From Haemonchus contortus (lineage: Eukaryota; Nematoda; Chromadorea; Rhabditida; Trichostrongylidae): a DNA stretch of 64,000 nucleotides. The notes below the pieces were generated by a model that saw nothing but the letters and a program-made list of their open reading frames with translations, did no database searches and was not told the origin of the DNA. Both the position numbers and the translations under genes were made by a program. Every line of letters starts with the position of its first letter. The first letter of the stretch is position 1. Positions 45,401-57,400 of the stretch are shown in pieces. The DNA is taken from NCBI GenBank assembly GCA_000469685.2, contig LS997565.1:37413819-37477818 (forward strand). The letters run 5' to 3'.

Positions 45401-48400
45401 TGTTTGAATGTCCACACCTGAAATGGGCAGGTTTACCGCAATGGGAATTGTAAGTGGGAGTAAAGCACCTACCGTATGTATGAATGCCATTGGTAGACTG
45501 ATGTCAGTCGCTTTCATGGACTGACAAGCAGTACCACCGTGCAGATCAAACAAACCAATCAGGTACATGGGATAGTGACGAGGAATCGAGAGGAAATGCC
45601 TCTGAAAATGGATGGCTTGATCGTGAGAATCCCTAGAAGACGACTCCCAAACTCACCTCTCCATTAACTAGCTGCACATTTGGGCAATTACCACAGAACG
45701 GTCGATAAGGACTGCATATCGAACGTTTTCTCTGGTCAGCGAGATGATTCGAAGACAGAGTAACAGATGGCTGTTTACCAGTTGTGTAGGTCATCAGATT
45801 GTGAACACTGGTCTGCCCATCATTGTCGATGAACAACTCAATCGCTTTTACTGTCATGCCAGAAGCCAGCAGAATGTTTTCACGACCTAAATATGAAATC
45901 CCAGATTTAGTAGGTCTCTAGGTCCAGTTTCGCTTAAATCAATTTTGTGATTAATGTAAACGCCCATGAATCATTCGTAGGAACCTCATCCTCCTGTCAC
46001 CGACTAGAAGCTCTATTTCAAAGGCTCACAGGTCTTAGTCGTTCCAAATCATTACCCTGACTGGTAATCTGCTTCAAACCACTCTGCATAGGATACTGAA
46101 GGGCATTTGATTGAAGGGCTAGGATCCTTACGAGTATGACCCCTTTAGAGTCCCCATTGATTTTGAACTAACCATAAGTCTTCAAGAGGACGAAGGTGGT
46201 GTAGTGGCAAGTGGCGCACTATCTCACACTCATGGTCACGGGTTCAAATTCCGGATCGAGATCAGGCTAGGCCAACTAAGCCCTCTGTCCCTTCGGGGTC
46301 GGCTAATTGGTACTAGACTCCTCTGGGAGGATAAAAGTAGTGACTTGTACATTGATGGCCTCCGCAAGTTATTGCATAAGCCACATACGCGTTCAATAGG
46401 CCACTACTATTCTGATGAGGAGGTCGAATGCGTGGGCGCATTCCCCAGATGGGATTGATTAGCGTACCAAGACTTTATTGTTTATCGTGTGAGCTTCCGA
46501 GACCTTTGAATACGACTCTCTTACCTTTGAAGAACCTCAGCCGTTCACCAGCCATTTCAGAGGGGTCGTTGATACCGAACGTATAGTCGAGTGCAAGGAA
46601 TTCTCGCATTATCAATGCCGTGCACTCGGGAGATGGATGAGCGCTGAAGATGTTTTCATTAAACCTGTTCATGGACCATGCAACTAGCTGACTGACCATA
46701 AACGTTCCTTGGCAGCGTCGCTGGCGATCCTCTGACCGACAGCCGCAAAAGCGTACGTCATACGAACGACCGCTTCAGCCGATTTGGACTGCTGATAGAG
46801 CTGTCCCAATTGGTGCTTGTCGACCTCACACACAGCCCCGCTACAGTTGTACACCTGAAAGAATCAAATTTTTCTATGGATTCAAAAAAAAAACGCAAGC
46901 AAGGGACTGTACCTGTTGCACATAGGAAGTGAGCAGTTGGTAACTCTGGTAGTTATTCTTGAGTACTCGAATGAAGTAGTCACGGAATTGCGGCAGGTCG
47001 ATGAATTGTTGTTGTAGTAAAATCACCTAAAAAGCAATTGAGTCAAAAGGTCTGATTTTCTCGGAACGGTTGCGATCTTGCCTCAATTTCAGCGTCGACT
47101 GGAAGGAGTTCCATCATCTCTGTTTCATCCAGAGCCTCTCCGTCAATTGGCAATGATATCCAAAGCTTGTCCATTTTGTAGATGCTTGAATCGTTCAAAG
47201 TAGCAGCGAGCTGGAATTTCAATAATCGAAATCGGCTGGACCACATATTCATTGCTGTCATAGTAGATTCGTGTCTTCATTGAGCTGGCAATACATCAAG
47301 GACAGCAGTTAGAAGCCCGATGGTATACCGAGTAGTGGGACAACTAGCCAAGATTCGTCGCCCTATAAGCGGGACCGGAAACCCCACTTTTACGTGGATA
47401 GCTCCAAAATTGGAATTGGCGTCTATGGCCAAGGAGAAGAAACCATCTCATCTCAGTCGTCAGGATGGTCTTTCCCTATACTAGTCTCTCCCTGAGTCTG
47501 GCGGAATTTCCAGCTCCCCGGGGAGCTTCAAAAATGATCTCATCTATGAGATCAGAACATCAATGTCGCGATGTCTAGGTACTACCTTCTTCTAGTCACC
47601 GGTGTGTGTTAGCCTTAGAGGTAAGTAGGGAACGAAGTGATTCATTACAGCTGACCACAAACCTCTTTCTTCGGCAGTAGGGAGAGTATGATTTCACTGT
47701 CGCTGTCTTCGAGTGCCTGGGCCAGCTCGGTCTGATCATATTCCAGAGAATCGGACACGAATATATCCGCTTCATTCAATTGGCTTATCACCCTGAAATT
47801 GTTTTTATTTGCTCCGAATACTACCAATGAACTACTGCAGAAACATATAGAGAAGGTGTCGTTTTTCTGATCTTTCCTTCCTCTCTATATTTAGACATCG
47901 ATAGGTATCATATTTGACCTTGGTATATCAGTAATCAGTTTATCCGTTCGGGACCACAACAACATCTGTTTGATCATTGCCTTGCCGAAAATTGAAGCTT
48001 TTTGAAGCTACAACCCTATAACTTGTTCGGGGACTCTTTATAACGACCATATTTCACATTTTAGAAGGAACTTACTTACGATTCATTACTTTTTTTTGTT
48101 AACTTATCAATTTCCTTCAACACTTTCTTCATATGTGGATTACTCCGCTAACAAGCATTGCCGGTGACATTCGTCTAAGTGATGGGCGTATGGTATAACT
48201 ACCTTTCCTATGTGTTTCAAGTTTCGTTACATCATTATGTCAACAAACATTGCTGATGACACACATAGCTACATCTTTGACGTGGGCTTGATGTAAGGGA
48301 TTTGATCGTTCAGGAAAGGAAAAAGGACAGGATTAAGGAGTAAGCAGTAGGTGGGTATCCGCTCACCGCATTTTATAATGGACCATAATTCGGTAGAGTA

Positions 48401-51400
48401 AAATATTTGATCTCATACCCCAAAGTCAAATCAGGGTTTCTCCCTTGCCTCCCACGGTCATGAGAATGTTTCTCCGGTAATATTCCTGCTTAGTGGAATG
48501 TGGAACCACAGTTGTAACAGGTCTACATTAAATTAGCTGTAATGAGACAAATTAGCTGCCATTCATACCGTTTGACCACCTCGCTATTGTATCCATCTTC
48601 GACGATTGTGACGAGATTCGATCGGAGGGCTGTCATCAATCTAAGTGCAGTAAGCATTTACCATCCAATGTGAAGGCATCCAGATACCCATCGAAACTTA
48701 CTTGATTAAAGCCTCGACGTAAACCTCGACAGTGGGCGTGGTGGCAATGATGTTCTTCAACTGCATTTGAAGAAGAGCAGTTGCTGCTTGACTAGAATAA
48801 GCTGCTACAGGCAGATCAGCCACGGTTAGCAGTGTGCCCAACGACGACGACGAGCTGTGATCTTTCGGAGCTATCAGACCTGAAAAGGGTGATTTTGAAG
48901 GAATTTAAGTTGACGCTAGGTCTCCCGAAATCTAGAAATTTCAAGGATCAGAGCCGTGTGTTGTACAATTTGGAAATCCATGAATAATAAGGCGTGATGC
49001 CCCTTTTTTTGATTTTTACAGTATAAGCCGTCCTATGTCACCTGTTTACTTCTATACCAGATCCCTCATTTTCAAAGAACTTTGAGAGGATGTGTCCCGG
49101 AGAAAGGCTTATTGAAAGGGAGGGAGGAAGCTCCGACTGCGGCAAGCTGTCTGGAGTAGGACGGGGCTGGAGATGCTCCACTCCGTGCAAGAGCCTCCTA
49201 AACGGCTTTTACCACTTTCACCCGAATTCTCTTTCTTGCAGAAGCCATTGAAGGTGTTGGGATTGCTCAAGAATTGTTCAGAAACGCTTGAGTCTAATAT
49301 TAGCTGGCTCTCGTCAGCTTTCGAACTGGAGTTGATAAAGTAGGCTTGAGAGGAACTTGGAAAGGAAGGCTTGGCTTACCTCAGTGTTTAGCCTTAAAGT
49401 TGAATTCTTTGCTAACATTGTAGTTTCCCAAAGAACCCGAAGGAACCGTGTTTAGGCCGGGTCAGATCAAATGGTATGAACAGTCGAAGGATCCCAGCGC
49501 TCATCAACAACTACAAAGGCATCGTACATTTTTCAATGGCATCACTGTGTTTTCCGAATTTTTACCTCCAAGCCCTTTCAAAAATAGAGCATTTACCCGC
49601 ATCGACTTTCAGAATCACCGGGACAAACACGTTCCTAGGATTCTGTCTCCCGTCTCCCCGAGGTTTTGCACTGATTCTGGGAATATGGACAGTTTCCAAT
49701 ATGAAAGAGTCCCATAGTATGTTTCTTTTAGGTTCCGCTCTCATTCGTGTTTCACATTTCACCTAGAAAAATTGTCAAAACGCACTTTGTTAGAAAAAAC
49801 CCTCAGGCTGTGCACTTTTGTGACTGGAATACTTGAAAACTTCAGATGTTTACCAGCGATTCCAAATGTGACAGTTTATTGGGGGAAACCTGGCGTTGAT
49901 TTTTATCATTTGGAAATGTGGTCGATGTGTCCTTGGAGAAGAGTTCCAGATGTTTCTATAAAAACCTATCGAAGGGCAATTTTTCGGGAATAACGTTAAG
50001 ACGCTCAGACTTCACATTCTTCCTCCGATTAGCTACAAACCACGTTTCTTCGCAACAGACCGGTTTCCAAACGATGTTTTATGGTTCACATCAGATAGAA
50101 ACATGAAAGATTTTGATGAAAATTCGTATGGACATCAATAAACATATAAACAAATGGTTGCTAGATAACGCCTTTTCCTATTGCCCATTCCACTCTTCTT
50201 GATCCACTCGGAATCGCTGGATGATAATTCTGGGTTTCTCTATCTCTGGGTTGTTTAGGAAAACCGAATCATGCAAAAAGATTCTCGAGGTAGTGCTTCA
50301 TTCCGACGAATTGTTCTTCAGGCAGGACTAGTCGGGTGCACAGAGCTTTGGACTCGCAAAACTGGTGTTCACAGTCCACAGGTGCAATTTTTGATCAGAT
50401 AAACTAGGCTTCTCGAAAACAGGATAGACAGCTGAGTGAACGCTTGGCCTAGGTAGCCCGGAAGGGTCACAAGGGAGAGTGACAAGATGGCCATTTTTGG
50501 AAGCTGTTCAGCGTCGTTCCACTCGTCTAATGGAATCCACTACTCGGCGAAGCCTATGCTGAAGGAGATAAATTATGAATCCGTTACTAATTGTTAAGTG
50601 ACGGGCCGACAGCTTTGGTAAGTTTGAGTATCGTCCAGTTTGAATATGTTCTTCAATTCAAATCTTATGTAGGGTCTCTTCACAGGAGAAAATATTTCCG
50701 GACGTCTTCCAACCTCTTTTGATGTGGTGAGTCTGGGGCGAGTATGCTGCCACATACTGGCTCGACCTCATGTCTGAGGACACGGCCTAGAATTGGCCAG
50801 AACAGCGAAACGGAGTGGAACCCAGTAGTCATCACCTGATAACGCATCCATGGAGTCCTGCCCTTTGATTCGGTGGCTGCATCAGATATAAAAATGCTTA
50901 CCAAATAGCCATTAGGTTTCACATTAACTGTCGATTGGCGTTTTGTAAGCTAGATTGAGATCTGGGTCATTCCTGAGCTCACAGTTGTGCTAATATGTCT
51001 GCTCTTCGGAACATGCTCCTATTTCTCCCCTTATCGTACTTTTTCCACTTTATCTTCTCCCACTTTTCTCTCACTATTCTGGAGTAGATAGAGGTGGTGT
51101 GAAAGACCTATCAAACTAATTTTTATTCATACTGTAAAACTGTAAAACCCTTACTAGTTCTACGGAATTGTTAATATGCTTTGGGAGCCCTCAGGTTTCT
51201 TGGGTACCCCTCAAAAAGGGCGGTAAGGTGTGTGGCCTTGGTGAAGTGTTGCGAATTACGTTCAGTAGCCAAGTAATTCATGGCGAGCTTTCAAGTACCT
51301 ATCGTCAGCCTTGAACAAGTGTTAGACGATCACTTCAGTTTGGTTCTCCCCACTTATCTCGGCCGGCCCGTAGCTAGATGGGACGATTCTTTGCTGGGTG

Positions 51401-54400
51401 TTCTTACAACTGGGTCGAGTTAAACAAGTTTTTTTCTCGGCGATTCGTATTGGCTAGCGGACACCCGCCGACGGAGATCTTGACTGAATAGAGACGGCTC
51501 ACCATGAGTGGCTTTAATAGTGGAAATTCCCAACAGAAGCCAACGGGAGAGATTCGGGTCGCTAACGCTTTTTTTCAAGGTGAGTTGAGTGGAGCGACAG
51601 ATGTTGGAATGGGCGCGTTACATTTTTGTAAAAGTTTTAATGATTGTGACCTGCCTATGGTACCCCTCTAGCCTCTACACCCAAGCCCAGAAGTGCTTTT
51701 CATATTTTCAATAAATCGACCTGAAGCCCCATTCAAAGCAGATTACGTTCATGGTCATAGATCGCCTGATGGACTGTGGAGGGACTTTCTTTCCTCTTCC
51801 GCCCCACACCGCTGGTTCTGGTATTCTGCTGTGGAGGAATACCGGCATCAATGAAGTTTCCCTTAGAATAATACCCTCTAGCCACCAAGCCGTTTCAATT
51901 GTCCCCCGATAGCCTGCTTCACCGGTCTGGTCAGCTTAAACAGTCTCTAATCCGCTAGCGGATAAGCCTGTGGATCGACCACCGTTGCAACACGACGACT
52001 CTATGGCCTTGATGAATCCGGTCCGGGAATCCACTAACCGAGCAGTTTGGCTCCAGTGTTTTCCGTTCGGCATTCTTTTGGTTCATGATAGCCGACCGAA
52101 TCAAGAAACCGTAACGATTGCGAGAGCGCTTCTTGAGCTCGAGAACAAGTGTCTCCTGCGTACAGACCTGAAAAAGCGCCTATTTGATGACCTCATAACT
52201 GGTTTTGAATCGCATAGGCTTACCTAGCTTAGCATTGTAGTTGGCTGGATTCTGATTCCAATGGGTAAGAGCCCATTGGATGACGACGATCTCTTGTACT
52301 GTCTCCGGTTGTAACTTTTTGCAATCATCCTCATGGAGTGGAAAAGCTCCTCCGATTTGGAACTGAAAATAGGCAGCATTACTCACAAGGTAACCACGTC
52401 CTCTATGCTGGTCTTCAGGGCGTTGACCGGAAAGATTAAGAGCTTGATTGGCTTGGGTGGGTAACAATCCCGAGATCTGGGCGCCGAACGCTTAGTGCAT
52501 TGGGGATTTCTTTCGGAAAAGAAAATCCGGAGAAATTTGTTTACATTTTGTCTCAACTAGCACATTTCTGCTTTTTTCGCCGTTCCAGGCAGGTGACTAA
52601 CGGTTTTCACAAACTGGTGTCTATCCGTTGAGCTAAAAAACACTTCATGCAGAAGATTCCCGAAAACAAGTTATTGACACTGCGCACTGTGATCAGAAGA
52701 TTTCCTCGAATGCTTGGTTTGAACCGTTCGGATCAGTCCTCTTTCATTCCCGATCAACCCACCCTTAAGCGAATGGAAATTCTTAATGGATGTTTATCCC
52801 TCGAACATCGCTGCAATCTCCCTAGTCTGTGCAGTACGATATTTCAAACCAGGTTAACAAATGGTCGGCTTACAGGTCCCCAGGGGGCGCGGGTACAAAC
52901 CACTGATGGGCAATCGCTCTGAGGTATTCTCGCACCCCTCCGCTTGAGATTCTGTCAAAGTAAAAGTGGGAAGGCCGGAGAATCTCATAAAAACTTCTGA
53001 GGGGAAGGAGGTGATGTATAGGGAAGAGGTACACCATAACAGTCGCATGATCCGGGGAACGAATTCGTGATCGGCAATCGCTTTGACTTGTAAATTGGCT
53101 GTCCAAAAGTCATGGTGTACGCCATATTCAAGACGCGATTTTGAATGGAACTCGGAAGCGAGTTGCATTCCAGAAACGGGATTGATTTACACCAACGGAA
53201 GTAGTTTTTATTTGAAAATTCATATAAATGATGTAACTAGGACTAGGAACGGTCTCGGACTTACACCGTGTTGCCTTTAGACTACGCTAAGCTGCAAATC
53301 AGATTTTTCATAAAAGGGCGGTAGTCCGGTAAGCGAAGAGTTTTTCCAGAGTCGAAAACGGAAATTTGTTTAAGATCGGCCCAAATTGCATTTTTCAAAA
53401 ATGTTAGACGATCGGAAACCACACAGTTCTTTCTTCATTCAAAAAGATCATCATTTTAAAAATTTCTTCAATAAACCGTGTCATTTATCATCCACACTTA
53501 TTTTTCGTCCGTCGACCGAAATACGGTCACACTCCAACCTGCGTCAAGTGACGGTTTCTTCAAACTCGATTCCCTTCCGGATAGCGTGAGATTCGTCGAT
53601 TATTAATTTCAAGTCGTTTCATCGTGTATTAAACAGAATAATTCAAAATTTTGCAGAAACTTTCTTTTTTAAGGTCATACCGTACTGGTAGGTAGAACAT
53701 AGGGGCCCTGCATCGGGCCTCCGTGACAGTATCAGTAAGAGCTCGCCTTATCGAACCCTGAAAAGCCCTTCTGTTAAGGTGCCTCCAAGCGAGCCTGATC
53801 CTCATCCCTTATTCCATTAGCCAGTCACGGTTTGGCTGATCCTGAGGACCCTGTGGGTAGGTGAGTGTTTGTATCTCACCCCCATATGAATCACATGAAC
53901 TCCCTGTAATACAAAGTAGACAGTTCCTGAATTGAATGCTTGAAATCCCAACATTAAGTCCGATCCCAATTCTATGGAACTGAAAAGCTCGCAAGGAGTT
54001 TAATTGAAGGTTTGCCCCGACGTCCGGGACCCTTCATGCCGCAGAATGGAAAACGACAACTCATCGAAAACCTGACACTAATCACAGCCTATTCCAATTG
54101 CAATCCACGTCACCGGTACTGGTGAGACATAAATAGCAATGATTTTGGGGTTCGATCAAGTGGGACAGTCGCTGGGCTGGTCCCGTCGGTCGTGTCTTCT
54201 TTCATCTCTCTAATTGAACGCGAATCGACCATGGTAATTCGTATTTAGCCGTTTTATCGAATCACAAAAAGGGTCAAGCAAGTAGCAGTAGCGATGGCTG
54301 GTTGTAGAGCGATGTCGTTGACCTTGACGACACGATACCCCGAGTAAACAGTCGTCACACATCGTTACCATTCTTGTGATGAGTTTAAGTTTTTACTGGA

Positions 54401-57400
54401 TAAAATCTCTTTGCATGGTCGATTCACACATTTGGAATAGTTTGCATAACGAGAAAAGACCAGGAATCGGGAGTGCAAAACAGCCAAATGGACTTTGCGC
54501 AGATTCGTATTCATACAGTCTGATGAAATGAAGTGATGAGAGTCGACCTCCTCCTTTACTCAATGAAAGATGCCGTCAGATTTCATGGCTTATGTTTTAG
54601 ATTGCGCTCTCCTACCATCCAGAATCGCTTCAAACACACATGGAGTCTTCTCATGGTCTAACAAGCTGATCGCTATTCTTCTGAGCAGAGAATGCGTAAG
54701 ATTAAGCGTTTGCTTCAATGGAGTCCACCTAGACTAATAAACTCCTTAAGGGTTCAATAGTTCATTCCAAATCGTAAAAATACAGTGGACTACCAAATTT
54801 TGAGAAAAAAATTAAATGTCGCAAGAATGTCGGAATAATTGTTCCGTTACCCGACCAGCGGCCGTAGGCCGAGTGGTCGCAAGGGACGCCGAAAGCGTTC
54901 TTGGAGGGCCAATCGGTCGGACTGCTTGCCGGAAAGAATTGTGACGAAAAGAACCTTTGAGGGTTTCCAGTCATCACTGCGATGCTGAATTGAAATAGCG
55001 ACTGCTTTCCCACTGGTACATACAAGGACTTAGAAGCATTTTTTGATGCTGAGGCTTGGAATGTGAGTGATTCCAGATAGGGATCGAAAACGTGGCGCGT
55101 TCCACTGGTACTTGGTGCCCTGCTATAAAACGGTCGACTTGTGAAATTGGTGCTTTATTGCTTTGCACTATGTATTCGCGAAACCCTTCAACCATGAAAG
55201 TACGATCGGACAGTTCCTTTTGCAGCCACTAACATACGTAGCCGTGGATCTGTTTGGAGAGAGGCCGGGGAAAAACCTTGAGAGGGCAGTATTCCCGTCA
55301 ATCTCATACGGATACGGTTGGAGTCGATACGAGCAATAAAATGGGATTGAATTGTTCTTTGAAAAAAGGTTAATGAAGGCCTGGTATCCAGCTCATTAAG
55401 CAGGTTTATTACGGGGCATTTGCTTGAGTCGTTAGCACCTTTTCCGCCTTCCCCGACTGAATGTTATCGACCAGTCCAATCAATTTTCCTTGAGCCTGAT
55501 GGGTTTCAGGTTTTAAAAAGATCCGAAAACTTTTCGAGTTCTAGAGAGGTCTGAAAATTTCCGTGAGTTCTTTCAACCCATTGATTATCCAACTGGAATG
55601 GTAGCAATACAGTACAGAGGTAGGAAAATACCGGTTCTTCCCTTTTTTCTCTTCATTTTCCCTTTTTTCGGTTTCCCTCTTGGGTAAGTGCAGTGAATGC
55701 TGGGCATAGTACTTCCGTTCCTGGGTCGCTGTATAGTGCTGTGGTTGATGGAACGGAAAGGGGATGAAACAGACAGCTGCCAGTCTTATCAGACCTGATT
55801 GCTACCCATACACCTTCACACCCCTCCACGATTCCTAAGCTAGGCCAAGACAGTGGCGCATCTACGAGTAGTTGCCCTGTACTCCCAGTCTAGCCCATCC
55901 CCTCTGGTAGAGGAGTTTCCCGTATATTCTATACATATCGGAAACCATTTATATGGTAAACAGCATGAAATAGATGTGTCAGTGTGAATACCACTGCTGA
56001 ATGTAGGGGCATCCCCATTTCGGAAAGGATTACGGTAATAGGATAAATGGGCCTTTTAGTTCAAATTTAGCGCAAGGACACATGTCTGTCATGTTGTCAG
56101 CCGACAACAGTTTCGATGTGTTTCAGGGGAAAATTGCTCGTAAAGATGCCCGAAAATGGTTAACGTGAGTGGTATAAGTGCCGAGACCGAGACCTGTCAC
56201 TTCATTAGCTTGGGTAACTTTGTCATCGTCAAACTGGTAGTGTAATAATCGGCTACGAAGACTTGAATATCGTTCGTTCGCCTCCTATTTCGTCTCTAAG
56301 AAAACTTCGGGTTGAGACTAGAAGGTGAAAATCGTCCTCATGTCATTCTGTTGGAGTGCGCCGTGCATTTGGGTTGTAGTTGGGATTTATGGCGCATGCA
56401 AAAATACAGCTCAGCTTGCTCATCTTTATAGTTCGCTCCACAATGAGAAGTCTGTTCATTTTCTACCGTAATCTATCTTGTCTTACAGTAACCGCATTGG
56501 TGCTTCATACTGTTAATGGTCGTAAAATGTCGCGAAATACACGTTCTAGGAAGTAACTGGTAAGAAGCAATGATGAGATTGCTGTAGGAGATCAAAGCGC
56601 ATCTGAGGTTTCGGAGATGTTAGTGTTCAGTAATGTTCAATCCATTCTGGTTCTGGTCCTCTTAAGATGGGGAGCTCACATACATGTGGACAGGATCCAA
56701 TTCAGCGATCGCGTAGGCGATATGCGAATGCCTGTCACTCCTTGCCATTTCCATTAGCGAATTAAAGATTTATAAAGCACTTGACTGAAGAAGTGCTGAT
56801 GCCAGCTAGGCTTCTCTAATGACTGTTTGTCACCCTTATGGAGCGAATAGGTCCCTTGAAAGGCTCTATTATTCGTACGAATTCGGTTAACCGCATCTTT
56901 TGCATAGGAACGGCGTCGGGCGTGACCACCCCACAATAATGGTGTAACCATCCTTGGGAAACATATTTGACTGTAACCGAGGTATTTATTCTGGGACCTA
57001 ATTTCGTGGAAGCTTCTATGTCTTGATTGAACTCATCGCACCCTAAAGATTACCCCTTTTCTTGTCCCGTCCGTATGCGCCCTGCACATTGTTCACTTAA
57101 ATCTGTCATAGATATGCATAGTGTAGGCATAAGCAGGGTCGTGATCAGTGGTCAGAGCTTTGACTACCATTAGAATGACGGTAGAATAAGCCGCGGTGCA
57201 TTACAAACGCGTAAATAATTATCGAGAAGTTCACAGGAAAAAGAAATCTTCACAAAAAACAGAACAACAGCAATGACGTTGGCAATAGGTTCTGAAGACT
57301 CCATACACCGAGCTCCTGATCAAAATTTTACTTCCTACACCTGCACGAAGGGCCAGGAAGCCGGAAGGGGTGAAGAATAGAACCACCTCAACTCAACTCG

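Noticed and set aside
50255..50420. Possible Tc1-like transposase N-terminal fragment
   Set aside because: Only about 20 residues faintly resemble the family, and no terminal repeats or further motifs are visible.
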